Assembly: GCA_963767635.1 (NCBI GenBank)
Contig: CAVYEM010000001.1
Span: 1,426,001-1,490,000 of the forward strand
DNA length: 64,000 nucleotides
Reading direction: 5' to 3'
Origin: CAVYEM01 sp963767635
GTDB lineage: Bacteria; Vulcanimicrobiota; Vulcanimicrobiia; Vulcanimicrobiales; Vulcanimicrobiaceae
The position numbers were made by a program, and so were the translations under genes. The first letter of the stretch is position 1. Every line of letters starts with the position of its first letter. Below the pieces are notes generated by a model. The model did not search any database, was not told where the DNA came from, and saw nothing but the letters and a program-made list of their open reading frames with translations. Of the stretch, positions 10,273 through 21,798 are shown one piece after another.

Positions 10273-11133
10273 TTAAAAGAGCAGCGCGTGGAACCCTACA
10301 TATCGCGAGAGATCCAGCATGCCGCTGTCGCTCGCGAAGAGCCGCACCGCTTCGACCTTCAGTCCTGCGCGCAACGCCGCGCGAGCGACGCGAAGGTTCG
10401 TGCCGGGAACCATCGCGGTGCACCAATCGGCGCCGAACGTTTGCCGCAGCGTGGCCAGCGCAAACGCGAAGAACTGCACTTGATACGTTTGTGAGGACGC
10501 TGCGAGCGGTCCGATACGTCCGCTTGGCCAGACGTACGCGTAGCCCGCCAGTTCTTCGTCGCGGCGAAAAATAAAGCCGCGGCCGTGCTCGCAGAAGTAG
10601 GCGTGATCCAGCGGGCGCGCCGACCCGCGCACTTCGCGATCCAGGGCAGAAAGGGCCGATCGGTAGTGCACCGGCTCGAGCGGCTCGGTGATGAACCGGT
10701 ACTCGCCTGCAGCCATTCGCGCCAGCTCGTTTTCGTGCGGTATCGAGCCGGACATTTCGAGCACGGGCGTTTGCACCGGCACGCCCCGCTGTAAAAAAAA
10801 CGCGAGGCCACCCGCTTCGGCCGGATGCAAAAGACCGCTACGCGTGACGTCCCCGGCATCAGCCGCAGCGGCGGCCAGCAACTGCAATCCCAAACCCTGC
10901 GAACGAAACGAAGGTTCTACAAACAGTTCGCTCAGATACCATTCATCTTCGAGCGCGTGCGCAATCGCGATTCCTGCAGGCGCGCCGACGTCTTTCGCGA
11001 CGAACGTACCGTTGGGTGCGCAGTCCGCGAGATCGACGAACAGCTTTAGGCTGTGCTCATCGCGAGTGCGGCTGCGCGCAAAGTGCGCGATGTCGTCCGC
11101 CGTTGCGGAAACGATCAGCGCCGGCTCGGTCAC
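10273..11133 (-). CDS. GNAT-family acetyltransferase, tandem-domain type
   Basis: 286 residues. The N-terminal half has the acetyl-CoA loop pattern LSELFVEPSFRSQGLGLQLL. The second half (YCEHGRGFIFRRDEELAGYAYV) has the length and beta-rich pattern of a second, degenerate GNAT domain. The substrate is unknown. The start ATG overlaps the rdgB stop by 4 bp, so the two genes are translationally coupled. Confidence 0.78.
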   Translation of the reverse strand: MTEPALIVSATADDIAHFARSRTRDEHSLKLFVDLADCAPNGTFVAKDVGAPAGIAIAHALEDEWYLSELFVEPSFRSQGLGLQLLAAAAADAGDVTRSGLLHPAEAGGLAFFLQRGVPVQTPVLEMSGSIPHENELARMAAGEYRFITEPLEPVHYRSALSALDREVRGSARPLDHAYFCEHGRGFIFRRDEELAGYAYVWPSGRIGPLAASSQTYQVQFFAFALATLRQTFGADWCTAMVPGTNLRVARAALRAGLKVEAVRLFASDSGMLDLSRYVGFHALLF

Positions 11134-11732
11134 ACGCGGCGACGGTTACGCAGCGAGGTCAGGAGCGCTTCAGCCGCGCGGCGGCGGTGGCTGACGCAGT
11201 TCTTCTCGTCTTCATCGAGCTGCGCAAACGTCTTTTCCGCAGGCGGATACCAGAAGAGCGGGTCGTAGCCGAATCCAAAGCGACCGGATTCCTCCCCCGC
11301 GATAACGCCTTCGACCTCGCCGTATCCGGCGAACGACTCGCCGTCTTCCAAGATCAAGATCATCGCACAGCAAAACTTCGCGGCGCGCGCATCGGGCGCT
11401 ACGTTTGCGAGTTCTTCAAGGAGCCTTTCGCGTCGGGCAGGCCACGTCGCATCGGGGCCGGCGTAGCGCGCCGACAGCACGCCTGGGCGGCCTCCCAATG
11501 CGGCAACTTCCAAGCCCGAATCATCTGCGAGCACGGCACCGTGCACGCCGGCCTCGCGCAACTGCGCGTGCAGCATGCGAGCCTTCGACTCGGCATTGCC
11601 GGCGTAGGTATCGGAAGTTTCCGGCGCTTGCGCGTACAGCGGATACGTGTCCAGCTCCAGTTCCGAAGCGGCGAAGATGGCGCGCATCTCTTCGAGTTTG
11701 CCTAAGTTTTTCGTGGCAACGTATGTTTTCAT
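11130..11732 (-). CDS. rdgB: Non-canonical purine NTP pyrophosphatase (XTP/dITP diphosphatase)
   Basis: Hydrolyses XTP, dITP and ITP to monophosphates, keeping deaminated purines out of nucleic acids. The start at 11732 gives MKTYVATKNLGKLEEMRAIF, matching the family's opening beta strand with the (S/T)xNxxK-type motif. Further signatures are VLADDSGLEVAALGGRPGV, SARYAG, FGFGYDPLFWYP and SHRRRA near the end. About 200 residues is the usual length. The ORF open upstream of this start comes from the repeat block and is not coding. Confidence 0.93.
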   Translation of the reverse strand: MKTYVATKNLGKLEEMRAIFAASELELDTYPLYAQAPETSDTYAGNAESKARMLHAQLREAGVHGAVLADDSGLEVAALGGRPGVLSARYAGPDATWPARRERLLEELANVAPDARAAKFCCAMILILEDGESFAGYGEVEGVIAGEESGRFGFGYDPLFWYPPAEKTFAQLDEDEKNCVSHRRRAAEALLTSLRNRRRV

Positions 11733-11744
11733 GTGGTATCGTGC

Positions 11745-12041
11745 TTCGACACGCCGAAGTCCTGAGCATCTGGCCGAAGGCTGCTTCGACAGGCTCAGCA
11801 TGACAAAGCCGGGCAGCATGACGAACTGCGGTGCTTCGACAGAGCCTGTCCTGAGCTTGCCGAAGGGCTCAGCATGACAATGCGGCGGTGCTTCGACAGG
11901 CTCAGCATGACAAAACCGGCCAGCATGACAAAGCCGGGCAGCATGACAATGCGGCGGTGCTTCGACAGAGCCTGTCCTGAGCTTGCCGAAGGGCTCAGCA
12001 TGACAATGCGGGGCAGCATGACAATGCGGGCCAGCATGACA
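11745..12041. repeat. Intergenic cluster of CTTCGACAGGCTCAG-type repeats
   Basis: At least five copies of GCTTCGACAGGCTCAGCATGACA or the longer form CTTCGACAGAGCCTGTCCTGAGC...CTCAGCATGACA, with short CAGCATGACAAAGCCGGG spacers. Each unit can fold back on itself because CTGTC/GACAG and TGAGC/GCTCA are complementary. The block fills the gap between lepA and rdgB. Open frames running through it are artefacts. Confidence 0.85.
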
Positions 12042-12045
12042 ATTC

Positions 12046-13875
<1,830 letters not shown>

Positions 13876-13878
13876 GCG

Positions 13879-14160
13879 TTAAAAAAAGAGGCAGCGGCCG
13901 ATCGCCGGCGCGAGCACCATGGCGCGAATCACCCACAGGATCCCGAGCACGATAAGAAACGACCAGTCGATTCCCATCGCGGGCGGCACGATTCGGCGCA
14001 CCGGGATGAGCACCGGTTCAACGATCATCTCCAGATATCGGCTCCAGCGGCCGCGCAAATCCGGCACCCATGAAAGGATCGCGTACACGAACATGATGAT
14101 CGTGTAGAGCCAAATTGCTTTATCGAGGGCCGAGAGAAATTGACACAGGGCAGCGCTCAC
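13879..14160 (-). CDS. yggT: YggT-family small membrane protein
   Basis: 93 residues with two hydrophobic segments (LYTIIMFVYAILSWV and FLIVLGILWVIRAMVL) around the conserved core YLEMIVEPVLIPVRRIVPP, which is diagnostic of the YggT family. Members are inner-membrane proteins of uncertain role. It lies between the M23 peptidase and lepA, all on the minus strand. Confidence 0.88.
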   Translation of the reverse strand: MSAALCQFLSALDKAIWLYTIIMFVYAILSWVPDLRGRWSRYLEMIVEPVLIPVRRIVPPAMGIDWSFLIVLGILWVIRAMVLAPAIGRCLFF

Positions 14161-14172
14161 GCGCGTACCGTT

Positions 14173-15065
14173 CTATGGCACGGCGGCTAAAACTTTTGCG
14201 GGCACGCCGTTCAGGTAGGGCGTGGGATCCACCGTGCTGCCGTTGAGCATCACCTGATAGTGCAGGTGGGGCCCCGTGGAAAAGCCCGTCGATCCGACTA
14301 GGCCGATCTCTTGCCCTTTGTGCACGTATTCGCCAGGCTGCACTTCGCATTTGGAAAGATGCGCGTACCAGGTGTGGTAGCCGTTGCCGTGATCGACGTC
14401 GATCTTCAGCCCATAGCCGCCGTCCCAATCCGCGGAGGCCACGACTCCCGCAGCGGCCGCGTGCACGGGGTCGCCGTAATTCGCGCCCAAATCGACTCCG
14501 GGATGGAATTGACTGTCCGGATACGAGCGATAGCAGTAGCAGCCGATGACGGGCGCACCTGCAACGGGATCGATCGATGGAATGGCGGCGAGCGCGCGTG
14601 CCCGCGCGAGCGCCCGAATGTGCCGGATATTGAGCACGCGCATCGTGAGCCGCCGCAGGACGTTGGATTCAGCGGCCGTCTGGGCGGTTGCGGCTCCAGC
14701 GCATTGATGTTGTGGCGCACGTAACCGGTTTTTTGCACCGGCCGGCGCACGCCGATCAGCTGCTGAATTTGCTGATTTTGGTGCTGCACGTGCTGCAGTT
14801 GCGCGCGAATGACCGCCGTTTCGCGATCGACGCTCTGCAGCTGCCGCTGTTGCCGGCCGGCCAATGACTGCAGCGCCTCCACTTGCGCGTGCGCGCGCCA
14901 CACCTGCGTGCCGCCGAAGATCAGCAATCCGAGCGCAAGAGCGCACAGCGCCGCCGCCGCGGCGACGACGTGCCGCCGCGTCACCTCGAAACGATGCACG
15001 ATCTCGCCGCGCTGCGGCACGATTTTGATGAAATAGCGATCCTTCAGAGTGCGCCCTTTCTTCAT
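14173..15065 (-). CDS. M23-family (LytM-like) peptidoglycan endopeptidase, one apparent frameshift
   Basis: The N-terminal part (MKKGRTLKDRYFIKIVPQRG) is followed by one membrane anchor (AAAAALCALALGLLIFGG) and a Gln-rich coiled coil (QRQLQSVDRETAVIRAQLQH). After a frame change near 14680 the M23 catalytic domain follows, with FHPGVDLGANYGDPVHA, WYAHLSKCEV and the zinc-binding STGPHLHYQV. This is the usual layout of periplasmic cell-wall hydrolases or their regulators. The frame change drops one base; without it the enzyme would be cut in half. Confidence 0.85.
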
Positions 15066-15111
15066 TAAAATGGCGAATCCGCGCTTCGCGCTCCTCGCCC
15101 GCCGTCGGCAG

Positions 15112-15179
15112 AGCCGCCGGGGCCCCCGGCCTTCGGCCCCCAATAATTTTGATGCGTTGCATGTGGCCCTTCGGGCCAT
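15112..15179 (-). terminator. GC-rich hairpins downstream of the SRP RNA
   Basis: TGGCCC-TTC-GGGCCA (15164-15178) and GGCC-TTC-GGCC within a C/G run (15125-15140) lie 65-130 bp after the SRP RNA 3' end, before the M23 peptidase start. They may terminate the SRP RNA or form a leader hairpin of the peptidase mRNA. The T-tract is weak. Confidence 0.35.
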
Positions 15180-15242
15180 CCGTTACTGAACTGAGAACGG
15201 CGAATCCGCGCGAGCCGCGCAAAACCACGACGGAGCCAGGTT

Positions 15243-15335
15243 GTGCCCGGCACCCGTGAGTGCTCGCTTACCGTTGCTTCCTTCCGGACCTGGCGGGGTT
15301 CACAAGGTCACGCCGCGAGCAGCCCGGTCCCGTCA
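15243..15335 (-). ncRNA. ffs: Signal recognition particle RNA, small bacterial (4.5S) type
   Basis: The minus strand carries the universal SRP apical loop GCCAGGTCCGGAAGGAAGCA followed by ACGGTAAGC. The flanks CCGGGCTGCTCGC and GCGAGCA...GCCGGG close the stem. The length of about 93 nt fits the short form lacking the Alu domain. The RNA binds Ffh. Confidence 0.92.
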
Positions 15336-15412
15336 TGGCTCGAAGGATGATAGCACGCGACAAAAGGGCGCCGCTAGTGCGTTTTCCAACAGGCACTCCT
15401 CGGAGGTATTAC

Positions 15413-17496
15413 GTGAATCGTCTCGTCGGTCTTACGCTTGCGGCAGCGTGCGTACTTACGGCAGCCGCCGGGCGCCCGCTCGATGCGGCCGCGGCTCAGC
15501 CGTTGCAAACGGCGGCTCCCAACATCGATTGGAATCTCAATGCGGAGCAAATCCGCACGACTTGCGGGTCCGCGATCAGCGCCGCCAGGGCGCGCGAGCG
15601 GGCCTTGGTCGTTCATGCCGGCGCGAATACTTTTGCGTCGGTCGTTCGCCCACTGGAAGATTTAACGGCGGATCTCAACGACTCCACCGTGGCGCAAACG
15701 TTTTTGTTTTCCGTCGCAAGCGCGAAGGACGTTCGCGACGCTTCGCTGCGCTGCAACAGCGACGAGGCGGCCTTTTTGACCGAACTCTCGGCTAGCCCCG
15801 CGCTGTACGCCCGAGTCGCTGCAGCGCAGCGCGGCGGGACGGCGCGCAACGTGTACGATCGAAAACTCGCGGATCTCTGGCTCGATACGTTCAAGCGCAG
15901 CGGGGCAGGACTGCCCGCTGCGCAGCGCGTGCAGTTCGTCAAATACAGCAAGCGGCTGACGGACTTGCAGAACGCGTTTCAAGCGAACTTGGCAACGACG
16001 AAACGACGATAGCCATAACGCCGCAGCAAGCGCAATCGCTCCCGTCCGACTTTGTCGCCGGACTCAAAAAGACTGCTTCCGGATACGCCGTACCGGTCAA
16101 CGAGAGCACCGTCATGGCGTTTTTGGACAACGAGCGCGATGCCGGCGCACGCAAAGCGTACTTGCTGGCCTACAACAATCGCCAAGCAACGGCGAACACC
16201 GACCTGCTGGAACAGGCCATCGCCGTGCGCGACCATCTGGCACATCTGCTGGGCTATCAGACATGGGCTGCGTATCAGCTCTCGGATCGCATGGCCAAAA
16301 CGCCGAGCCGCGTTCTGGATTTTTTGGAGCGCTCGATGCGAAGCTGCTGCCCAAAGCGCGCGACGACATCGCGCGGCTCACCGCGATCAAAGCGGCCGAC
16401 ACGGGCGATGCGCACGCCGTACTCGAGCCGTGGGACTTTGCGTATTATGACAATCGCCTTCGCAAAACGCAGTATGCCGTTGATGAAAATGAAGTGCGCC
16501 AATATTTTCCCGTGCAGCACACCATTGAAGCGGTGCTGAACATTTACCACACGCTTTTAGGCGTGGATTTCACGCCGGTCGCTCCGGCGAACGTTTGGGA
16601 TCCGCAGGTCCTGGAATATTCGGTCAGCGATTCTCGGACGGGCCGGTTCATCGGGTTGACGTACTTCGATCTGTATCCACGCCCGGGGAAGTACGATCAT
16701 TTCGCCAACTTTCCGATTCTACCGGTGCGGCGCTCGGCGGACGGCACGCTGCGGGCGCCGGTCGCGGCGATTGTCGGCAACTGGCCCAAGCCCTCGCCGG
16801 GAAATCCCGCGCTCCTCAGCCACGCCGACGTCGTGACGTTCTTTCACGAGTTCGGTCACGACATGGCCGCGTTGCTCGCCACGGCGCCGTATGAAACGCT
16901 TTCCAACGGTTTCGTGCAAGACTTCGTCGAGGCGCCCTCGCAGATGCTGGAAAACTTCGTATGGCAGCCCTCCGTGCTCAAGCAAATCAGTTCGAACTGG
17001 AAGACGGCGCAACCGCTGCCGGATAATCTGATCGCGGCGATGATCCGGGCGCGTTACGTCGATCATCGCGTACGCGACCACGCAGCAGATCAAATACGCC
17101 GAAGTGGACATGGCTTATCACATGAGCGGTCCGCACGTCGATACGACTGCGCTGTGGTACAAGCTCTCGAACGAGCTCACGCCCATGCCGGCCACACCCG
17201 GCACGCACCCGCAAGCGAGCTTCGGCCACTTGATGGGCGGCTACGATGCCGGGTATTACGGCTATCTCTGGTCGCAGGTGTACGCTCAAGATATGTTCAC
17301 GGCGTTCACGAGCGGCGGTCTGGAAAACCCGCAAGTCGGCATGCGCTATCGTGAAACGATTTTGCAGCCGGCGCGAACGTACGAACCCGACGTGGAGGTT
17401 ACGCGCTTTTTGGGCCGTGCGATGAATCCCGATGCGTTTTACGCGCAATTCGGCATTACGCCCGCGAACCAAGGCGCGGGAGGCACGCCGCAGTGA
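15413..17496 (+). CDS. M3-family zinc metallopeptidase (oligopeptidase), three apparent frameshifts
   Basis: Starts at a GTG 6 nt after GGAGG and opens with a signal peptide (VNRLVGLTLAAACVLTAAAG), so it is probably exported. The catalytic domain has the M3 zinc motif HEFGHDMAA, preceded by LSHADVVTFF and followed by FVEAPSQMLENF and FGHLMGGYDAGYYGYLWSQ. The frame changes near 16000 (A lost in GCAACG), 16335 and 17080. With these corrected, length is about 694 residues, normal for the family. M3 enzymes degrade short peptides. It overlaps the next gene by GTGA. Confidence 0.88.
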
Positions 17497-17963
17497 TTGC
17501 CGCAGCGGCTTTACTGCTCACCACGAGCACGTTCAAGGCCAACGCCCGCATGCCGCTATCCACGGTGTACGCGCGGTGCGGCGGCGCCAACATATCACCC
17601 GAACTGCGCTGGCGCGGCGCTCCGGCCGGCACGCGCAGCTTTGCGCTCGTCGTGCACGATCCCGACGCATCGGCGCCGGGCGGATGGTATCACTGGATCG
17701 TCTACAACGTTCCCGCCACGGCCCGCGAACTTCCCCGCGGCGTTCGCCTCGCGCCGGCGCAGCTGGGGCGCACGTCGTTCGGCGAGGACGCCTACGGCGG
17801 TCCATGTCCTCCGCCCGGCAAGCCGCACCACTATCATTTCACGCTGTACGCGCTGGACGTGCGAACGGTGCCCGGCGAACATCTGAGCGGACCGCGACTG
17901 CAAGCCGCAATCGCCGGCCACGCGCTCGCGCGCGCGACGCTCACGGGCCTCTACGGGCGCTGA
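17493..17963 (+). CDS. YbhB/YbcL (PEBP-family) protein
   Basis: 156 residues starting at a GTG that overlaps the previous stop. PEBP signatures are GGANISPELRWRGAPAGTRSFALVV, HDPDAS, WYHWIVYNVPA and the GPCPPPGKPHHYHF ligand-pocket motif. Members bind small anionic ligands, with a poorly known bacterial role. The N-terminus (IAAAALLLTTS) could be a short export signal. Confidence 0.9.
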   Translation: MIAAAALLLTTSTFKANARMPLSTVYARCGGANISPELRWRGAPAGTRSFALVVHDPDASAPGGWYHWIVYNVPATARELPRGVRLAPAQLGRTSFGEDAYGGPCPPPGKPHHYHFTLYALDVRTVPGEHLSGPRLQAAIAGHALARATLTGLYGR

Positions 17964-18013
17964 GCTTCGTAACACCCGGGGGGAACGGCGCGCTCTCGTC
18001 AAAGTCGCATGCA

Positions 18014-18235
18014 ATGGAAAGCAGCGAGGTTCTCATTAAAGTTCGCGAAAGCGGGCCGTACCTGGTAACCGGAACCGTGACGCTGACGGATTGCGACGGA
18101 CGGCCGTACACCATCACCGGCGCAAACATCGCGCTGTGCCGCTGCGGCGGTTCGGCGACCAAGCCCTTTTGCGACGGCACGCATAAGCGCAATGCGTTTT
18201 GTGCGACCGAGCGCGCCATAACCGAGCAGGAGTAA
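18014..18235 (+). CDS. CDGSH-type iron-sulfur domain protein
   Basis: 73 residues. The C-terminus holds CRCGGSATKPFCDGTH, matching the CxCx2(S/T)x3PxCDGxH signature whose three Cys and one His bind a 2Fe-2S cluster. It precedes hmgA by 3 bp and is probably co-transcribed, so it could supply electrons or iron handling to the dioxygenases; that is inference. Confidence 0.9.
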   Translation: MESSEVLIKVRESGPYLVTGTVTLTDCDGRPYTITGANIALCRCGGSATKPFCDGTHKRNAFCATERAITEQE

Positions 18236-18238
18236 TCA

Positions 18239-19405
18239 ATGCCCTCGTACGTGCGAGCCGGCCAGCTGCCGCCTAAACGCCACATTCAGTTTCGCCGCGC
18301 TGACGGCGGCCTCTATGCCGAAGAGCTGTTTTCGACCAAGGGCTTCGAGAGCGTCTACTCGCTCCTGTATCACGTGCGGCCGCCCACCGCAACGCTTGAC
18401 GTGCGCGCGTGGGACCGCCCCGCAGTGCATTTTTCCGCCAACCAACCCTTGCGCAACCGTCATTTCAAAACCGCACCGCTGCGCACGAGCGGCGATGCCC
18501 TCGAATCGCGTACGCCGTTGCTCGGAAACACCGACATCCTGATCTCGATAGCCGACGCACATACGCCGATGGAGTATTTCTATCGCAACGTCGGCGGCGA
18601 CGAACTGCTCTTCATCCATTCCGGTTCAGGAACGCTCGAAACGCCGTTCGGAGATCTCGCGTATCGCGCGCACGATTACGTGATCGTGCCGACGGGCACG
18701 ACGTACCGCATTTTACCGGCTGCGCCCACGCGCATGCTGGTACACGAGAGCACCGGCATGGTGCGCATTCCGCGCAAATACCGCAACGATTTCGGTCAGC
18801 TCGAGGAACAGGCGCCATACTACGAGCGCGATTTTCGCGTGCCGATGCTGGGACGGCCGAACGACGCGCGCGGCGAGTTTGAAATCCGCGTCGCGAACAA
18901 CGGGCGCAGCGCCACGTACATCGTGCAAAACCACCCGTGCGACGTGGTGGGATGGGACGGCTACTGCTATCCCTACGCCTTCAACCTGGAAGAGTTCGCG
19001 CCGATCACCGGCAAACTGCACCAACCGCCGCCCGCGCACGCCACGTTTGAAGCGCCGGGAGCGGCGTTTTGCGCGTTCGTGCCGCGCCTGTTCGATTATC
19101 ATCCGCTGGCCATTCCGGTGCCGTACAACCATTCCAGCGTCGACTGCGACGAGGTGCTGTATTACGTGAGCGGCAACTTCATGAGCCGCCGCGGCGTCGA
19201 AGAAGGATCGATCACGCTGCACGCGGCCGGCGCGCCGCACGGTCCGCAGCCCGGCGCGGTGGAAGCCAGCCTGGGCAAGAGCTCGACCGACGAAATCGCC
19301 GTTATGGTCGACACGTTTGCGCCGCTCCAGTTGGCGCAGCCGGCGCTCGCGCTCGAAGACTCGAACTACTATCGTTCGTGGGTTGAAGAGCCGGCGAAGA
19401 TCTGA
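18239..19405 (+). CDS. hmgA: Homogentisate 1,2-dioxygenase
   Basis: Opens the ring of homogentisate to maleylacetoacetate, using non-haem iron. The 388-residue protein has the cupin-like core and the family's C-terminal block: YHPLAIPVPYNHSSVDCDEV, VSGNFM, GSITLHAAGAPHGPQPG. The His in PYNHSS, the Glu in DCDEV and a His in the APHGP region fit the iron ligands. It is shorter than the proteobacterial form (about 430-450). The stop overlaps the antisense tail of a small membrane gene by 37 bp. Confidence 0.9.
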   Translation: MPSYVRAGQLPPKRHIQFRRADGGLYAEELFSTKGFESVYSLLYHVRPPTATLDVRAWDRPAVHFSANQPLRNRHFKTAPLRTSGDALESRTPLLGNTDILISIADAHTPMEYFYRNVGGDELLFIHSGSGTLETPFGDLAYRAHDYVIVPTGTTYRILPAAPTRMLVHESTGMVRIPRKYRNDFGQLEEQAPYYERDFRVPMLGRPNDARGEFEIRVANNGRSATYIVQNHPCDVVGWDGYCYPYAFNLEEFAPITGKLHQPPPAHATFEAPGAAFCAFVPRLFDYHPLAIPVPYNHSSVDCDEVLYYVSGNFMSRRGVEEGSITLHAAGAPHGPQPGAVEASLGKSSTDEIAVMVDTFAPLQLAQPALALEDSNYYRSWVEEPAKI

Positions 19406-19614
19406 AAGCCGGCGAACAGCACGACGGTGATGACGACGGCGCCGATCTCGCGCCAGATGAACGCGTCCCATTCGTAATGCAGCGTGCGCTGCTGCGTCAG
19501 CTGGACGGGCGCGTAGTCGTGCCCGGCGATCATGCGGGCGCCTTTCCGGAAAAGGTACGCGTTCACGAGCGTGAGCACGAGTAGGAAGATTACGGCGAGC
19601 AGCGTCAATCGCAT
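19369..19614 (-). CDS. Small two-helix membrane protein
   Basis: 81 residues from MRLTLLAV. Two hydrophobic segments (LTLLAVIFLLVLTLVNAYLF and IGAVVITVVLFAGFQIF) flank a polar loop. It overlaps the end of fahA and converges on hmgA. No family is recognised. Confidence 0.6.
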   Translation of the reverse strand: MRLTLLAVIFLLVLTLVNAYLFRKGARMIAGHDYAPVQLTQQRTLHYEWDAFIWREIGAVVITVVLFAGFQIFAGSSTHER

Positions 19615-20876
19615 GGGAGAATCGTACCCCGTACCGCGCCGAAACCGATGCGCGGTTTTCCCGGCGCCTCGCATGCTCCGCGCAAAATAACGGTATCGCC
19701 GTCCTCAAGAAAGGTCCGCAGCTCGTTCGAGGGCAGCGTCAAGGGCTTCGCTCCGCGCCACGTCAGTTCGATCAAACTACCGTAACTCTGCGAATCCGCT
19801 CCGGAGATCGTCCCGGAGGCGTACAGGTCGCCCGCTCGCACCGCGGTGCCGTTTACCGTGACGTGCGCAAGCTGCTGCGCGATATTCCAATACACATGCT
19901 TGAAGTTGGAGTGCGAAACGACGTGCGGGGCAATGCCTTCTTCGCGCATTTTTTCACTCTGCAGCGCAACGCAGAGATCGATGTCGAAGTTCCACGCGCC
20001 GCTGCTTTGCAGATACGGCAGCGGCGGCGGTTCCTGCGGCGGTCCGGCTACGCGGTACGGCTCGAGCGCTGCCAGCGGCACGACCCACGGCGAGATCGAC
20101 GTAGCGAACGATTTGCCCAGAAACGGCCCGAGCGGCTGATATTCCCAGGCTTGAATATCGCGCGCGCTCCAATCGTTCACGAGCACCAAGCCGAAGATGT
20201 GCTCGCGAGCGCGCTGCACGGGAATGCGCGTGCCCATCACATTGCCTGCACCGGTGACAAATCCCATTTCGAGTTCGATGTCGAGCAACCGCGTCGGGCC
20301 GAACGCCGGTGTGGCGGCATCGGGCGCCTTGTGCTGACCGCTCGGACGGACGATCGGCGTTCCATCGACGACGACGGTACTCGAACGGCCATGATAGGCA
20401 ACGGGGAGCCACCGCCAATTGGGCATGAGCGGATCGCCGTCCGGGCGGAAAATCTTGCCTAAATTGCTCGCGTGCTCGAGCGAGGAATAGAAGTCGACGT
20501 AATCGCCGATCCGGAACGGCATCGCCATGCGCGCGTCGCGCTGCGCAACGAGCAGCGCGTCGCGATCGATTTCGCCAAGCAGTTCGGTATCCTCGCGCAA
20601 CAGCGCGAACGCACGCTCGCGAACGGCCGTCCACACAGTTGGTCCGGCCTCGAGCAGCGGATTCAGCACGGGCGCGCGCAACACGTCGCGGGAAACGGCT
20701 CCGTCGAATAACCCGGCCTCTGCGGTGGCGTGCAAGTTCAGAATCCGTTCGCCGATCGCGATTCCCAGTCGGGCGGTGCCGCCGGTAATGAATGCGCCGT
20801 AGGGAAGATTTTCCAGCGGAAAATCAGAGCCGTCCGGAACCTCGACCCATGAGCGGACTGCTGCCCCGGCGCTCAC
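19605..20876 (-). CDS. fahA: Fumarylacetoacetase
   Basis: Hydrolyses fumarylacetoacetate to fumarate and acetoacetate, the last step of tyrosine catabolism. Signatures are DYVDFYSSLEHASNLGKIFR, YHGRSSTVVVDGTP, LDIELEMGFVTGAGN (metal-binding Glu), LVLVNDWSARDIQAWEYQPL and SQSYGSLIELTW. The chosen start is the GTG at 20876, four bases before the upstream stop (GTGA overlap). The longer ORF reads back into that gene. About 423 residues is normal. Confidence 0.95.
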   Translation of the reverse strand: MSAGAAVRSWVEVPDGSDFPLENLPYGAFITGGTARLGIAIGERILNLHATAEAGLFDGAVSRDVLRAPVLNPLLEAGPTVWTAVRERAFALLREDTELLGEIDRDALLVAQRDARMAMPFRIGDYVDFYSSLEHASNLGKIFRPDGDPLMPNWRWLPVAYHGRSSTVVVDGTPIVRPSGQHKAPDAATPAFGPTRLLDIELEMGFVTGAGNVMGTRIPVQRAREHIFGLVLVNDWSARDIQAWEYQPLGPFLGKSFATSISPWVVPLAALEPYRVAGPPQEPPPLPYLQSSGAWNFDIDLCVALQSEKMREEGIAPHVVSHSNFKHVYWNIAQQLAHVTVNGTAVRAGDLYASGTISGADSQSYGSLIELTWRGAKPLTLPSNELRTFLEDGDTVILRGACEAPGKPRIGFGAVRGTILPCD

Positions 20877-21757
20877 AAAACGGTCAGCGCGCGCAGATCC
20901 TCGATGGGTTCCTCGAAGCTGCAACTCCCGTAGGCGACCAGCCCTTCGCGCCGCATCGCTGCCACTTCATCCGCGGAAGCGACGTGCTCGCCGACGCGAA
21001 AGCCGCCCTGATCGAATTCGAACACGGCAGCGTCCTCGCACGCAAGGATCTCCGCGAGCCGGCCGATGTGCGCACCTGCGCGGGCCAGCGCGACGGCCCC
21101 GAGCAAGTTCAGGAACCCGTGCATCGTGAAACCGGCCGCGGCGTTGAAGTGGCGGATCGGGTGGTGCAGCCCCGCCGTGGCTTTGAAGCGCACGCCGTAG
21201 CGGCAGGCCCAATAGACGAAGGTCGCGAGCTGCAAGGGGGTTGGAACAGCGGCGGCTTCCACCCCGCCGCAGCGAACTTTGGCGCCCATATTTTCCGCCG
21301 CCAGTCCCTGCAACACCGCAGGCACGGCGCTCTCCCAGCCCGCATCGCGGGTCCATTCGACAAAGGTGGGAACGCCGCTCAACTGTGCGGCGGCGCGAGC
21401 GCGCGTAAACGCGGAGACCTCTTGTGCGGGAACCGCCGCCTCCAGAGCCTGCACGTCCACGCGCGGCTCACATCCCCGCAGGCGCGCAGCTTCCGCGAGC
21501 CCGTGCGGCGCGCCGTCGACGATTAAACTCAGCGCGAGCGGTGAGCTCTCGCCGAGCGCGTCGAGTACCTGCGGCACGCGAGCGGCTTGCACGATGAACC
21601 GGCCAAGCATCCACGCAAACGGGCCGCGCTGCGCCGAACGGTACTCGCGCACGGCATCGGGCACGCCCAGAGCCGCCGGCGGAAACAGGCCGGCGTAATC
21701 GATCAGCGTCGCAAAGAGCGCGCGAACCGCCGGCTGCGGCGTCGCCGAAGTGGTCAT
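20873..21757 (-). CDS. Conserved protein of unknown function in the tyrosine catabolic cluster
   Basis: 294 residues from MTTSATPQPA. Motifs that look conserved are FATLIDYAGLFPPAALG, GAKVRCGGV, PTPLQLATFV and FKATAGLHHPIRHF, then MHGFLNLLGA. Cys/His-rich stretches and a central TAGLHHP suggest an enzyme, but I know of no assigned activity. It is translationally coupled to fahA and divergent from hppD (42 bp between starts), which ties it to homogentisate metabolism. Maleylacetoacetate isomerase, the missing step, belongs to a different (GST-like) fold, and nothing here resembles it. Confidence 0.75.
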   Translation of the reverse strand: MTTSATPQPAVRALFATLIDYAGLFPPAALGVPDAVREYRSAQRGPFAWMLGRFIVQAARVPQVLDALGESSPLALSLIVDGAPHGLAEAARLRGCEPRVDVQALEAAVPAQEVSAFTRARAAAQLSGVPTFVEWTRDAGWESAVPAVLQGLAAENMGAKVRCGGVEAAAVPTPLQLATFVYWACRYGVRFKATAGLHHPIRHFNAAAGFTMHGFLNLLGAVALARAGAHIGRLAEILACEDAAVFEFDQGGFRVGEHVASADEVAAMRREGLVAYGSCSFEEPIEDLRALTVL

Positions 21758-21798
21758 GACAGGGCGCCTTCGGTCAGCTCGCAAAGTGCCCTTCTACC

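Noticed and set aside
18713..19708. 331-codon minus-strand frame opposite hmgA
   Set aside because: Arg-rich shadow; hmgA on the plus strand is clearly coding.
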